DNA of 45,437 nucleotides from Muribaculum sp. (GTDB lineage Bacteria; Bacteroidota; Bacteroidia; Bacteroidales; Muribaculaceae): positions 139,464-184,900 of the forward strand of contig JAMPGE010000001.1 in assembly GCA_023664085.1 (NCBI GenBank). The letters are read 5' to 3'. The position numbers and the translations under genes were made by a program. Each line of letters begins with the position of its first letter. Within the stretch, counting starts at the first letter, position 1. Below, in pieces: positions 8,842-20,050 of this stretch. Below the pieces are notes generated by a model. The model searched no databases. It was not told the DNA's origin and was given only the letters and a program-made list of their open reading frames with translations.

Positions 8842-10266
8842 ATGAACTGTAAGCTAATAACCGGCACTTTCGCGGCCGCCGTTTTCGCATCAGCTCTCTT
8901 CTCTTCCTGTGAAGATGACCTCAGCCCTATTGGCGAAGGCCTTCGCCCTACCGACGTCACAATCAATGTGGATTCCACCGCATTCAATCTCAACGGAAAA
9001 ACCGTGGAGGCCCTCTCGATTGATTCCCGGTCCACAACCACTATGCTCGGCTCCATCAACGTAGCCGACTACGGCAGACTCAATTGCTCATACGTGACTC
9101 AACTTCTGCCCGCATCCGACGTCAGCATTCCCGATTCCATCGCCCCGACCGACATTGACTCCGTAAGACTTATACTTCGAATTCCGATGTCTACAATCAC
9201 CGGCGACACCCTTTCTCCCCAGCAGCTTACGGTATATCGGCTTAAGGATCAACTCCCCGCCGACATCAACAGTTCATATGATCCGGAAGGCAAATACTAT
9301 CCCACCCCTCTCGGCAAAAGAAACTATACGCTCTCCGGGATAGCACTCGGCAACGGTGAAATTTCAGGCACCTCCAAAAACCGAGGCATCTCGCTCCGAG
9401 TGACTCTTCCACGCGAATTAGGAGTGGATGCTCTGCAGCGCTACCGCACCAATCCCGATATCTTCCAATGGCCCGAAGAATTCGCCAAGGTTTTCCCCGG
9501 CCTGTACGTGAAATCTTCATTTGGCAAAGGATGCATAGCTTCCATTTCCTCTTCGGAAGTTTACGTCTACACCCATCATAAAGCCTACACCTCCGTGCCG
9601 GGCGAAAATGGTTCTTACACAACTGTACTAAAGGAGATTCGAGACTCTACATGCTTCTTCACATCGGCTCCGGAAGTGCTTTCAAGCAACATCATATCCT
9701 ATACTCCCTCGGAGATTATCCACAATCTTGCCCTATCTGCCGACCCCGTGGTAACCTCTCCCGGAGGGTACAACGCCAGAATCACATTTCCTGCCCGCGA
9801 ACTCCTTAAAACTTTCCGCGAAAAGGACGTGAATCTATCGGTAATCAACAATCTCACATTCTTTATTCCAGCACATAAAGTAGACAACCAACTCGGTATC
9901 GGTGTGCCCCCCAAACTACTGATGGTCAAGACGTCGGAAGCCGATGCCTTCTTCTCTGAAGGAAAAGTGCCCGATGATAAAACATCTTTTGTATGCACAT
10001 TCTCGGAAACCGACAGTTCGTATAAATTCGGATCGCTCCGCTCTTACATCGTTGCTCTCAACGAAAAGGAGGAGATCACTGAGGACGACTGCGATTTCAT
10101 GCTAATCCCAGTGCAGACCGAGACCGAATCTGTGACCCAGTCGGACGGCACTGTGACAGAGTACTATACAGGATGCGTACCCTACATGGCCAAGCCCACC
10201 ATGTGCAGACTGTTTACAGACAGAGCGGTAATCGTTTTCACATACTCCAACCAGACGCTTTACTGA
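8842..10266 (+). CDS. DUF4270 family lipoprotein
   Basis: A 474-residue envelope lipoprotein with signal peptide and lipobox FSSC (Cys23), followed by EDD, an acidic stretch that in Bacteroidetes often marks surface-exported lipoproteins. The body matches the DUF4270 family as I recall it: an early segment (DSTAFNLNGKTVEA), several beta-rich repeats (PTDIDSVRLILRIP, KLLMVKTSEADAFF) and a long C-terminal domain. Its function is unknown. The 18-nt gap to the GT5-like gene indicates one transcript, and this pair is conserved in Bacteroidales. No terminator is obvious in the 151 bases after it. Confidence 0.85.
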   Translation: MNCKLITGTFAAAVFASALFSSCEDDLSPIGEGLRPTDVTINVDSTAFNLNGKTVEALSIDSRSTTTMLGSINVADYGRLNCSYVTQLLPASDVSIPDSIAPTDIDSVRLILRIPMSTITGDTLSPQQLTVYRLKDQLPADINSSYDPEGKYYPTPLGKRNYTLSGIALGNGEISGTSKNRGISLRVTLPRELGVDALQRYRTNPDIFQWPEEFAKVFPGLYVKSSFGKGCIASISSSEVYVYTHHKAYTSVPGENGSYTTVLKEIRDSTCFFTSAPEVLSSNIISYTPSEIIHNLALSADPVVTSPGGYNARITFPARELLKTFREKDVNLSVINNLTFFIPAHKVDNQLGIGVPPKLLMVKTSEADAFFSEGKVPDDKTSFVCTFSETDSSYKFGSLRSYIVALNEKEEITEDDCDFMLIPVQTETESVTQSDGTVTEYYTGCVPYMAKPTMCRLFTDRAVIVFTYSNQTLY

Positions 10267-10359
10267 TTCATAATTCGTTTTAAGTAATGTAAAGTTTAAA
10301 TTTAAATTTGAAAATCATGCAAGATATGCATTTGTAGCATATGAAGCATACGCCATTTT

Positions 10360-10367
10360 TAATTTTG
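10360..10367 (+). promoter_or_regulatory. Candidate -7 promoter element before the 841-residue secreted protein
   Basis: TAATTTTG fits TAnnTTTG, 50 bases before the start codon at 10418. A TTTG at 10331-10334 is the only upstream box and is about 5 bases too far, so the match is partial. Confidence 0.4.
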
Positions 10368-10417
10368 CAAGAACTTAATCGATTATTCTTCAAGCCATTT
10401 ATTCTAACCTCAAAGAT

Positions 10418-12943
10418 ATGAAAGATTTTTTACGTTTTGCCGGTTTGGCATCGCTCTTTGCTCTCCCAGTCACGGGATATGCCCAAGACGTGACCGAGCC
10501 AGAACCAAATCCTGTAGAAACTGCTCTTACAATAAGCTTCAACGTGTCGGAACCGGTCGACGGTACCATCACCACACAGATGCCCACCACCTACAAACTC
10601 GACTTCGGCGCATCATCTCTTGTGCCAAAATCCATAAAGGACAATACATCGTATACCGAGCAGGCTCCGGCCGTAGCCGGAGGTGACTATACATTCTCCG
10701 GCACATATGCCTATTTATATATCGGCAGTGCCGACGGCCAGACGTCATGGACCTCAGCACCCCTCAAAGCTACCGTCAACCAGGATCTGACCGTCTCTTT
10801 GACACTTGACCTCACCAAGACTCCCTCCTTCGCCGAGGCTTTCAATAATCCCGGACTCTTTACGATGAGCCTTATCGTGCCGGAAAAACTTTTCATAGTT
10901 TCCGCCACCAACATCAACGACAAGCTCCTCGACTACGAAAGCATCGCTCAGACATTCATCTTCGATCATATCGGCAACTATAAGCTTATCACTCCCGAGA
11001 TTGACCCCTCTGATGAATCCACGATAGAGAAATTATCCTCTCTTTCACTTGCGTTCAAACCCGAAATAAGCGGTGATGTGATCTGGGCTTGCTCCGCCGA
11101 CGGTTATCCTTACTCATATCAAAAGGTAGGAGACAGCCTTGAATACGTGGAAAACGGCATCCCTACCCCTTCGTTTACCGACGAGACCGATCCCTCCACC
11201 GGATCGCTCCGCATTCGTCCGGCTCTTTCCGCCGACGGCCAATACCGCGTAGACATCCCTATGGGCACCTACGTCATGACCGCAATGAAGGCCGACGGCA
11301 GCAACGAGATCGTAGCTCAATTCACCAATCCCACCATGTCTCTGCGTTATGCCATCGGCATGGAAGTATCCAACGGCCTGCGTAAAGACGCTATCCTTGC
11401 TTCTGTCACTCCCGCCGAAGGCAATGTGAATCTGGAGCAGATCCCCTCCGGCGTGGAATACCTTCAGCTGGTGTTCACATCCGTACCTAAGATTGACCGC
11501 TCCGTTACTGAAAACATTAAGCTTTTCTACAACGGCGGCACCACTCCGTTCAAGCAGATCTCTCCCAGCAACCAGACATTCCTGCGTCTGCAGACTCAGG
11601 GTATAGCCAACGACTACGAGAATATGTTGCACGTATATCTCGACGGCGGCGAATCCTACATCAATATGCCGGGCGACTATACCGTAGTGTTCCCCGAAGG
11701 TCTGTTCCTCTTCGGGGAAAGCGACGAACCCAGCGCCAGACTCACACTTAACTATCACATCGACAAGCAGCTCTCCTTCACCACTATTCCACACGATCAG
11801 ATCTCACTCAACAATTTCGACATGGTGAGCATCGTCTTCACAAACGCTCAGAAGGTGGAACTCAATCCCAACGCCACCAAAAACATTACCGTGGAGACCC
11901 TTTCCGGCACACTTTTCGGCAATATTACGGAAGTAATCATTGAGAATAAGATCGCCCGCATAATGATGCCTGAGAATTATACCGATCGTGGTGTATACAA
12001 GGTTACGATTCCCGAGAACTACTTCAACGTGACCATCGACGATGAAGTGATACCGAATCAGCCAGTGGAACGCCAGTGGTATATTAAGGAACTTCCCCTG
12101 CCTGCCATTGAGCCCGCCGAAGGCATTCTGCCCTCCAACCAGATCTTCGAGGTGACTCTCGACGTAGGTGAAGACAAGGAAATCACTTCCAGCAGCGATA
12201 ATGCCTACACACGCCTGCTTCGCGTGGACGACAACGGTGATTTCGTTTACAAACCCGAAGTTAGCTATTTCAAGGTAGACATGCCTGAAAACTCAATCGG
12301 AAGCTCCTTCCTCACACTTATTCCCAAATCAGAGCGCGCGCTCACTCTCTCCCCGGGCAACTACGTATTTATCCCCGCAGCCTATATCTACACTCTCTCA
12401 GGCGGCGCCACCAACGGTGAATACTTCTACTTCTGGACCGTGCTCCCGGATCTTCCCGATCTTGCCCAACCCACAGTTACTCCCAACGAACACGTAGACT
12501 CTTCCGCAATGTTCACACTCACTTTCGGAGCCGACGACGTGATCCGCACCATAAGCAAAGGGTTGTCATATCTCTATCCTCTCAACGACAATGGCACCGT
12601 GGGTGAATACGTTGCTTCTTTCGATGCTGTAAAGGGAGCCGCAAGCAACGAAGTGGATCTTATCAATACCAGGAAAGACGTGCAGCTTGAAGCAGGTATA
12701 TATTCACTCCAGACTCCCAAAGGTGTATGCTGGACTTCGGATGCCATGGCCCCGGCCTACAACTTCACGATCTATTACGGTATGGAATCCGGTGTGATGC
12801 AGGTGCTCGGCACTGACTCCGACCTTTACGATGCTTATACCATCAGCGGCGTAAAAGTGCTCGACAAAGCTCCCGCCTCCGCTCTTGGCGGCCTTTCCTC
12901 CGGCATCTATATCGTCAACGGTAAGAAGATCGTAATCAAATAA
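10418..12943 (+). CDS. Secreted beta-sandwich repeat protein with T9SS-like C-terminal tail
   Basis: An 841-residue exported protein not assignable to a characterised family. Residues 1-22 are a signal peptide (ends GYAQ). The mature part consists of Ig-like beta-sandwich units of roughly 100-130 residues; several carry the phrase P-A-E-G followed by a hydrophobic strand (TPAEGNVNLEQIP, EPAEGILPSNQIFEVTL) and a strand ending in G-x-Y-x-x-x-x-P (GDYTVVFPEGL, GVYKVTIPENY). The last 35 residues (SGVKVLDKA...GIYIVNGKKIVIK) resemble a T9SS or Bacteroidales C-terminal sorting tail. The architecture parallels the 703-residue protein at 31664, suggesting paralogues. Surface or outer-membrane location is inferred. 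A terminator follows at 12995. Confidence 0.8.
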   Translation: MKDFLRFAGLASLFALPVTGYAQDVTEPEPNPVETALTISFNVSEPVDGTITTQMPTTYKLDFGASSLVPKSIKDNTSYTEQAPAVAGGDYTFSGTYAYLYIGSADGQTSWTSAPLKATVNQDLTVSLTLDLTKTPSFAEAFNNPGLFTMSLIVPEKLFIVSATNINDKLLDYESIAQTFIFDHIGNYKLITPEIDPSDESTIEKLSSLSLAFKPEISGDVIWACSADGYPYSYQKVGDSLEYVENGIPTPSFTDETDPSTGSLRIRPALSADGQYRVDIPMGTYVMTAMKADGSNEIVAQFTNPTMSLRYAIGMEVSNGLRKDAILASVTPAEGNVNLEQIPSGVEYLQLVFTSVPKIDRSVTENIKLFYNGGTTPFKQISPSNQTFLRLQTQGIANDYENMLHVYLDGGESYINMPGDYTVVFPEGLFLFGESDEPSARLTLNYHIDKQLSFTTIPHDQISLNNFDMVSIVFTNAQKVELNPNATKNITVETLSGTLFGNITEVIIENKIARIMMPENYTDRGVYKVTIPENYFNVTIDDEVIPNQPVERQWYIKELPLPAIEPAEGILPSNQIFEVTLDVGEDKEITSSSDNAYTRLLRVDDNGDFVYKPEVSYFKVDMPENSIGSSFLTLIPKSERALTLSPGNYVFIPAAYIYTLSGGATNGEYFYFWTVLPDLPDLAQPTVTPNEHVDSSAMFTLTFGADDVIRTISKGLSYLYPLNDNGTVGEYVASFDAVKGAASNEVDLINTRKDVQLEAGIYSLQTPKGVCWTSDAMAPAYNFTIYYGMESGVMQVLGTDSDLYDAYTISGVKVLDKAPASALGGLSSGIYIVNGKKIVIK

Positions 12944-12994
12944 TTCCTACCGACGCTACCAATTGCGAAAGTGGAATACTTCCCTCAAAAGGAA

Positions 12995-13034
12995 GGAGGC
13001 AAATCAAAGGATTTGTCTCCTTCACATTTTTTTT
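12995..13034 (+). terminator. Rho-independent terminator after the 841-residue secreted protein
   Basis: An 11-bp stem with one G-T pair (12995-13005 with 13010-13020), a 4-base AAAG loop and a T-run at 13027-13034. Its right arm contains the -33 box of the folD promoter. Confidence 0.8.
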
Positions 13035-13043
13035 ATAATTTTG
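13012..13043 (+). promoter_or_regulatory. folD promoter (-33 TTTG, -7 TAATTTTG)
   Basis: TTTG at 13012-13015 and TAATTTTG at 13036-13043 are separated by 20 bases, an excellent match to the Bacteroidetes promoter. The start codon of folD is 60 bases further on. The -33 box lies inside the terminator hairpin of the preceding gene. Confidence 0.75.
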
Positions 13044-13103
13044 ACATCGAATTGACCCAATGAGCCAGGCTCCTGACAAACATCAAAAAATCAACGATAT
13101 ATT

Positions 13104-13991
13104 ATGACAATAATTGACGGCAAAGCTACCGCCGGTAAAATCAAGGAGGAGATTGCAGAGGAAGTAAGGCAGCTTACTGCCGACGGTTCGCGTCCACCCC
13201 ACCTTGCGGCTATCCTCGTAGGACACGACGGGGGATCCGAATCATATATGGCAAATAAGACCAAGGCCTGCGAAGCCTGCGGCTTTACAAGCTCGCTGCT
13301 TCGTTTCGATCCTGAAATATCGGAGGAAGAATTGATCGCAGAAATCAAAAAACTTAATGAGGATGACACCGTAGACGGATTCATCGTGCAGGTGCCCCTC
13401 CCCCGCCACATCGACGCGCAGAAGGTGAACGAAGCCATCGACTGGAAAAAAGACGTAGACGGATTTCATCCAATCAACATCGGCAGGATGACCCTCGGAC
13501 TCGAAGCCTTCAAGCCCGCCACTCCCTCGGGCATCATGGAATTGCTGGACCGTTATGATATCCCCACCAAAGGGAAACACGCGGTAGTGCTCGGACGCAG
13601 CAACATTGTGGGAAAACCCATAGCTTCCATGCTTATGCAGAAAGCCAAACCCGGCGACTGCACCGTGACGGTTTGCCACTCATCCACTCCCGACATTAAG
13701 GAGAAATGCCGTCAGGCAGACATCATCGTTGCAGCACTCGGCCATCCGGGATTTGTGACCGAAGACATGGTGAAGGAAGGAGCGGTAGTGATCGACGTGG
13801 GCACCACCCGGGTGCCTGATGCCACCCGTAAGAGCGGCTGGAGATTATGCGGAGACGTAGACTATGAGCATGTGGCTCCCAAATGCAGCTATATCACACC
13901 CGTACCCGGCGGTGTAGGCCCGATGACGATATGTTCGCTCCTGCGCAACACGCTCAGCGCCCGCAAACGCAAAATCAACAACGAGAAATGA
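13104..13991 (+). CDS. folD: Bifunctional methylene-THF dehydrogenase / methenyl-THF cyclohydrolase
   Basis: FolD interconverts 5,10-methylene-THF, 5,10-methenyl-THF and 10-formyl-THF, feeding purine and formyl-Met synthesis. The 295-residue protein has the catalytic motif [11 protein letters not shown] (Tyr and Lys of YxxxK), the substrate motif [14 protein letters not shown], the NADP-site loop [11 protein letters not shown] and the C-terminal [12 protein letters not shown]. All are intact. Its stop overlaps the start of the next gene (ATGA), so it is translationally linked to the CapA-type phosphoesterase. Confidence 0.98.
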   Translation: MTIIDGKATAGKIKEEIAEEVRQLTADGSRPPHLAAILVGHDGGSESYMANKTKACEACGFTSSLLRFDPEISEEELIAEIKKLNEDDTVDGFIVQVPLPRHIDAQKVNEAIDWKKDVDGFHPINIGRMTLGLEAFKPATPSGIMELLDRYDIPTKGKHAVVLGRSNIVGKPIASMLMQKAKPGDCTVTVCHSSTPDIKEKCRQADIIVAALGHPGFVTEDMVKEGAVVIDVGTTRVPDATRKSGWRLCGDVDYEHVAPKCSYITPVPGGVGPMTICSLLRNTLSARKRKINNEK

Positions 13992-15070
13992 ATATCCTTT
14001 TATTCTCTCTCCTGCAATTCCTTGTCGGCGCCCTCTCTCCCTCGGCACCGACAGGGGCCGATCTGGTGTTTGTAGGCGATGCTATGCAGCATCAGGCTCA
14101 GCTTGATCAGGCTAAACTTATAGGAGGCAATCACTACGATTACACCGATTGCTTCAAATATATAGCGCCAAGCATCGTAGAGGCTGATTATGCGGTATGC
14201 AATCTTGAGGTACCCCTTGGAGGAGGACCGGATTATTCGGGATTTCCCTGCTTCTCGGCACCTGATTCCTATGCCGTGGCTCTTAAGGATGCCGGTTTTG
14301 ACATGATGCTTACGGCCAACAATCACTGTCTGGACCGCGGTGACAAGGGAGCCCGGCGCACTCTTGCGGCTCTGGATTCACTCAAGCTCGATCATGTGGG
14401 CACATATCATGACGCTGCCCAACGCCGCAGCATGGTACCATTTGTGAAAGACATCAACGGGATCAAAGTAGGTTTTCTCAACTACACCTATGGCACCAAC
14501 GGCATAGAACCGCGCGACGGCATTGAAGTGGCTCTCATAGACAAAGCCCGCATGGCCGAAGAAATCAAGAATACCAAAGAGGCCGGAGCCGAGATCCTTT
14601 GCGTAGCCGTGCACTGGGGCATCGAGTACGTGCTGAGGGAAAACGCCGGCCAACGCAACATAGCCGAATTTCTTAAAGATCAAGGCGTAGACTTGATCAT
14701 TGGTGGTCATCCCCACGTGATTCAGCCTATGGAAGTGGTGCATAATGATCAAGAAGATAAAGACGTACTAATAGTATATTCCTTAGGCAACTTCATCTCA
14801 AATATGAAGACAGGCGACACACGCGGCGGGGCTATGGTCCGCGTACGTCTGGAACGTGATGCAGATGGCAAAGCGAGGTTCAAACACGCCAACTATGACA
14901 CTTTCTATGCAGCAAAACCCACCGGGCCGAAGTCCAACTTCATGGTAGTGCCATCGTGGATGCCGGACAAGATCCCGGCCGGTGAACGGGCTAACTTCCA
15001 GATCTTCGAACGAGGAGCTGATGCTATCTTCAGCAAATATAACAAAAACGTGGCCCGGCTGCACAAATGA
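13988..15070 (+). CDS. CapA-family metallophosphoesterase-like protein
   Basis: A 360-residue protein of the CapA/PgsA (PGA_cap) family, a calcineurin-like fold named for poly-gamma-glutamate capsule synthesis; most homologues have no known substrate. The ATG at 13988 overlaps the folD stop and is preferred over the longer frame starting at 13883, which would lie inside folD. Residues 1-20 are hydrophobic, a signal peptide or anchor. Metal-site motifs are present in order: [35 protein letters not shown] and [10 protein letters not shown], followed by YSLGNFIS. The rest of a PGA operon is not present, so capsule synthesis cannot be inferred. Coupling with folD is seen in other Bacteroidales. 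Confidence 0.9.
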   Translation: MNILLFSLLQFLVGALSPSAPTGADLVFVGDAMQHQAQLDQAKLIGGNHYDYTDCFKYIAPSIVEADYAVCNLEVPLGGGPDYSGFPCFSAPDSYAVALKDAGFDMMLTANNHCLDRGDKGARRTLAALDSLKLDHVGTYHDAAQRRSMVPFVKDINGIKVGFLNYTYGTNGIEPRDGIEVALIDKARMAEEIKNTKEAGAEILCVAVHWGIEYVLRENAGQRNIAEFLKDQGVDLIIGGHPHVIQPMEVVHNDQEDKDVLIVYSLGNFISNMKTGDTRGGAMVRVRLERDADGKARFKHANYDTFYAAKPTGPKSNFMVVPSWMPDKIPAGERANFQIFERGADAIFSKYNKNVARLHK

Positions 15071-15156
15071 AATAAAAGATCCCATGTGGAGAAGGAGTAA
15101 ATAAACTCACAAACATATAAACCTACTTGCCGAGAAAGGGATAAATCAGAAAATCC

Positions 15157-15171
15157 GCGTCAAGTTGACGC
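15157..15171. promoter_or_regulatory. 15-base palindrome upstream of the outer-membrane barrel gene
   Basis: GCGTCAAGTTGACGC is a perfect inverted repeat with 7-base arms around one central base, 18 bases before the start codon at 15190. It could be an operator or a small 5'UTR hairpin; no regulator is recognised. Confidence 0.35.
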
Positions 15172-15189
15172 CATTATACAATTTATTTT

Positions 15190-15741
15190 ATGAAAAAACC
15201 ACTACTCATCCTCAGCCTTATGCTGGCCGTTTTGCCTGCATCGGCCCGCGATTGGAAAACTGAGAAAGGTTACCGCGGAAACGTTGAGACCGGTTTCGTG
15301 ATCGGTTGCGGCGACTATGGACAAACCGAGTGGATCCTTCAGACCACTCACGGTTATCAATTGATTCCGACCTATCTCTTCGTTGGCGGAGGTGCCGGTG
15401 TGGGAGTGCCCACGGGCGACAAACTCAAAGTATCCGGTATGGTTTACGGAGATGTTCGCTCCCACTTCACCAAAACCAAATTCTCCCCATTTGTCGACGT
15501 AAAAATGGGCTTCCAATGGAACCGCAACAATAATGACTTCCCGGCCTATAATATCCAGGATGGTTTCTACTTCTCCCCGTCGGTGGGTGTGGACTGGGCC
15601 ATCAACTCCAAATTCGGACTTGACCTCAGCGTAGGCTACACCATGGCCAAAGCTCCGGTATATGTGGGTCACCAGACTGACATCAGAGAAGGTATGCACG
15701 ACGTGGGCGGATTCACCGTACGCATCGGCTTCGGCTTCTGA
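15190..15741 (+). CDS. Small outer-membrane beta-barrel protein
   Basis: A 183-residue protein with an 18-20 residue signal peptide (ends ASARD) and alternating hydrophobic strands typical of an 8-stranded porin-like barrel: GNVETGFVIGCGDYG, YLFVGGGAGVGVP, FVDVKMGFQWN, FYFSPSVGVDWAI, FGLDLSVGYTM. The final strand GGFTVRIGFGF ends in Phe, the classic C-terminal signal for the BAM machinery. The function is unknown; it belongs to the broad OmpW/OMP_b-brl group. It is monocistronic, 119 nt after the CapA-type gene. Confidence 0.75.
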   Translation: MKKPLLILSLMLAVLPASARDWKTEKGYRGNVETGFVIGCGDYGQTEWILQTTHGYQLIPTYLFVGGGAGVGVPTGDKLKVSGMVYGDVRSHFTKTKFSPFVDVKMGFQWNRNNNDFPAYNIQDGFYFSPSVGVDWAINSKFGLDLSVGYTMAKAPVYVGHQTDIREGMHDVGGFTVRIGFGF

Positions 15742-15855
15742 TTACCAAGCGTAAACTGCACAGTCAAGACACCATACCATAAAATTTCACGGGAAGGTGT
15801 CTAAATACCATAGCACATGGTTAAATACCCAAGTTTCCCAACTTGCATCGGCATC

Positions 15856-17518
<1,663 letters not shown>

Positions 17519-17519
<1 letters not shown>

Positions 17520-17547
17520 ACATTTGCCGACATTGCCGGTAAATGTT
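17519..17547 (+). terminator. Hairpin at the stop codon of the YbiT-like gene
   Basis: An 11-bp stem with one G-T pair (17519-17529 with 17537-17547) and a 7-base loop directly follows the stop. No clear T-run follows (GGTTTATATG), so it may be a weak terminator or a 3'-end stabiliser. Confidence 0.5.
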
Positions 17548-17548
17548 G

Positions 17549-17580
17549 GTTTATATGTTTATATGTTTATACGTTTACTT
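17549..17580. repeat. 8-bp tandem repeat, four units
   Basis: Four consecutive 8-bp units based on GTTTATAT: two exact copies, then units with one and two changes. It is AT-rich and intergenic, between the YbiT-like and Dabb genes; a slippage-prone microsatellite. Confidence 0.7.
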
Positions 17581-17698
17581 GAAGTTGATTGTTGATGGAA
17601 AGTGATATTGCTTATTCTTGCGAATAAACCCGCATCCATTCTCTATTCCGGTCTCTGATCTTTTGATTTTTCGTAAAATAATTTGAACTGAATATAAA

Positions 17699-17992
17699 AT
17701 GGTAAAACATATAGTGGCCTTCAAACTCAACGGCACTCCTCAAGAGAGAAAAGAAGCATCCCTTAAATTCTGCGAAGCCTTGAATCGTCTTCCCGAAGTA
17801 ATCGACTGCCTGCAAAGCATCGAAACCGGTATAAATGAAAATCCCGCGGAAGAGTGGGACGTAGTGCTGACCGCAGTGATCGACCGCATGGACAACGTCA
17901 GCACCTATGCCAATCATCCGGCACATAAAGCCGCGTCAGCCATCGTTGCGCCACTCAAGGCCTGCAGAGCCTGCGTGGATTACGAGATTTGA
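17699..17992 (+). CDS. Dabb (stress-responsive A/B barrel) domain protein
   Basis: A 97-residue single-domain protein of the dimeric alpha-beta barrel (Dabb) family. It begins with the typical MVKHIVAFKL strand, has a central helix (EASLKFCEALNRLPEVI) and ends with the strands WDVVLTAVID and YANHPAHKAASA, where HPxH is the conserved family signature. Biochemical roles differ among Dabb proteins (stress-induced plant proteins, olivetolic acid cyclase); most bacterial members are uncharacterised. It is a lone gene with a terminator just after it. Confidence 0.85.
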   Translation: MVKHIVAFKLNGTPQERKEASLKFCEALNRLPEVIDCLQSIETGINENPAEEWDVVLTAVIDRMDNVSTYANHPAHKAASAIVAPLKACRACVDYEI

Positions 17993-18038
17993 CCATTCCC
18001 TCCGCAAACCATTTCGGATTTATAAAGACGGACTTTTC

Positions 18039-18069
18039 GGGCGCGATAATTCGCGCCCTTTGCTTTTCG
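18039..18069 (+). terminator. Terminator after the Dabb gene
   Basis: A perfect 8-bp GC-rich stem (GGGCGCGA at 18039-18046 with 18051-18058), TAAT loop, followed by TTTGCTTTT. It sits between convergent genes. Confidence 0.75.
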
Positions 18070-18113
18070 TGGATGTAGAGTCGGACTGTTCTTGCCTGGC
18101 TATCGAGATGTCG

Positions 18114-19913
18114 CTACTCTTTTTCCATCAATTCAAGAAGAGACATTTCGTCACGGTCTATTTCCTCCATCAGAGTCTGGATGCGCAGTGACGCCTCTGT
18201 GAGTTGCTCCATTGTCATTTCTCCCTTAGATAGACGCGTCTCAAGTTCGGTTTTCTCAGCATTCATTCTTTCAAGCGACTGCTCAAGACGCTCCTTTTCC
18301 TTTGCTTCCTTGTAGGTAAGGCCTTTGCGGGTGCGTTGGGGTCTCCGCTCCTGTTCTTGTGCCTGAGACTGTCCCATTTTTTTCCTCGATGCTTCCGCCT
18401 CACGCTCCACTTTCCGCTCCTGAAGCAGGCAGTGACGATAGGTGCTGTAGTCTCCTGGAAAATCTTTTATCTCACCGTTGCCTTTGAAAATGAACAGGTG
18501 ATCAGCTATACGATTGAGAAAGAATCTGTCATGGCTCACCACAATGACACATCCCTTGAAATTGGCAAGGTAGTCTTCAAGCACTGTAAGGGTCATTATG
18601 TCCAGATCGTTGGTAGGTTCGTCGAGGATGAGAAAGTTGGGATTCCGCATGAGTACAGTGGCCAGATACAGGCGTCGACGCTCACCTCCGCTCAATTTGT
18701 ATATATACTTTTGCTGCGTGTCCGGGGTGAAAAGAAAGTGAGATAGAAACTGGCTGGCGGAGAGAGTGGTTTTATCATTTATTCTAACTGTTTCGGCAAT
18801 CTCTCTCACGGCATCGATCACTTTCTTGTTTTCGTCGAAATCGGTCATCCCCTCTTGACTGTAATAACCCCATTTCACGGTTTGGCCGATGTCAAAGTGG
18901 CCTGAATCAGGAGTAAGATTGCCGAGAAGGAGATTTATAAAGGTAGATTTTCCGGCTCCATTGTCGCCAACTATACCTACTTTCTCATAGCGTGCAAACG
19001 TATAGTTGAAATCTTTAAGAATAACTTTTTCCCCGAATGCTTTGCATACATGATGGGCCTCGAATATCTTTGAGCCGATATATCCTGATTTCACTTCAAG
19101 GCGTACGTTGTCTTCACGAAGATTGATTCTGCTTTTGGATTCAAGATCATGGAAATTGTCTATACGGTATTTAGCCTTGGATCCGCGGGCTTGAGGTTGG
19201 CGCCTCATCCATTCCAACTCTGTGCGAAGCAAATTTTTGACCTTGGCAAGTTCGCTGGAAAGATTCTCCATTCTTTCCTGACGCTTCTGGAGATAATAAT
19301 CGTAGTTGCCCTCGTAAACAAACGTTTGCTCACGATCAATTTCCACAATCTTTGTACAGACATTATCCAGAAAATAGCGATCGTGAGTCACCATTAGAAG
19401 AGTGGCTCTGCTTCGGGAAAGATATTTTTCGAGCCATTCGATCATTTCTATGTCGAGATGGTTTGTAGGCTCGTCAAGAATCAGAAAATCCGGCTCCTCA
19501 AGAAGCACTTTGGCTATGGCAACACGTTTGAATTGGCCACCGGAAAGTGTATTTAAAACTACATTGGGATCTTCTATACCAAAGGTAGACAGCATGGCTA
19601 CGGCTCGGTCCGTGGCACCCCAATCATCGGAATTACGTGGTTTGGGAGTGGCATATTCCAGAGCTGTCATAGTCATATCCGCCGGGGGACTCTGCGGCAA
19701 GTAGCCGATTCTAACACCGCCTGCATATACAATCCTTCCGGAATCATAGTCTTCATTACCGGCAAGAATATTAAGGAACGTTGACTTTCCGGCTCCATTT
19801 ACGGCTACAATTCCTATCTTATCACCTTCATAAATACCGAGGGTGACGTCGGAAAAGAGCATTCTGTCACCGATGGATTTGGTAAGATTTTCAAGCTGGA
19901 GAATACTTGTCAT
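18114..19913 (-). CDS. uup: ABC-F family ATPase, Uup-like
   Basis: A 599-residue soluble tandem ABC protein. Both ATP sites look complete: NBD1 has AVNGAGKS (38-45), LSGGQFKR and LILDEPTNHLD; NBD2 has GDNGAGKS, LSGGERRR and [12 protein letters not shown] Lys/Glu-rich C-terminal coiled coil (about 510-599, ELETRLSKGEM... to the end) is the Uup hallmark and in E. coli binds DNA and affects excision of transposons and branched DNA intermediates. The linker between the NBDs (RTELEWMRRQPQARGSKAK) is the usual P-site tRNA interaction motif region. It lies convergent to the Dabb gene and downstream of ridA, separated by a terminator. Confidence 0.92.
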   Translation of the reverse strand: MTSILQLENLTKSIGDRMLFSDVTLGIYEGDKIGIVAVNGAGKSTFLNILAGNEDYDSGRIVYAGGVRIGYLPQSPPADMTMTALEYATPKPRNSDDWGATDRAVAMLSTFGIEDPNVVLNTLSGGQFKRVAIAKVLLEEPDFLILDEPTNHLDIEMIEWLEKYLSRSRATLLMVTHDRYFLDNVCTKIVEIDREQTFVYEGNYDYYLQKRQERMENLSSELAKVKNLLRTELEWMRRQPQARGSKAKYRIDNFHDLESKSRINLREDNVRLEVKSGYIGSKIFEAHHVCKAFGEKVILKDFNYTFARYEKVGIVGDNGAGKSTFINLLLGNLTPDSGHFDIGQTVKWGYYSQEGMTDFDENKKVIDAVREIAETVRINDKTTLSASQFLSHFLFTPDTQQKYIYKLSGGERRRLYLATVLMRNPNFLILDEPTNDLDIMTLTVLEDYLANFKGCVIVVSHDRFFLNRIADHLFIFKGNGEIKDFPGDYSTYRHCLLQERKVEREAEASRKKMGQSQAQEQERRPQRTRKGLTYKEAKEKERLEQSLERMNAEKTELETRLSKGEMTMEQLTEASLRIQTLMEEIDRDEMSLLELMEKE

Positions 19914-19966
19914 AATAATTATATGATGGGGTTCAATCTATATTGTGGTATGCAGGAAAGAGTCTT

Positions 19967-20013
19967 TACAAACAAAAATTAACGCCTGAGACAAACAGGC
20001 TGCCTCAGGCGTT
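19967..20013 (-). terminator. Rho-independent terminator after ridA
   Basis: A perfect 11-bp stem (TAACGCCTGAG at 19980-19990 with 20004-20014) and a 13-base loop. Read on the minus strand it leads into AATTTTTGTTTG, so it ends the ridA transcript before uup. Confidence 0.8.
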
Positions 20014-20050
20014 AAATATTATTTTATCGAAACCCTTGGAGGGTATGTAT

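Noticed and set aside
13883..13987. Longer start of the CapA-type gene inside folD
   Set aside because: The added 35 residues are out of frame with folD and have no family match; the ATGA overlap at 13988 is a typical coupled start.
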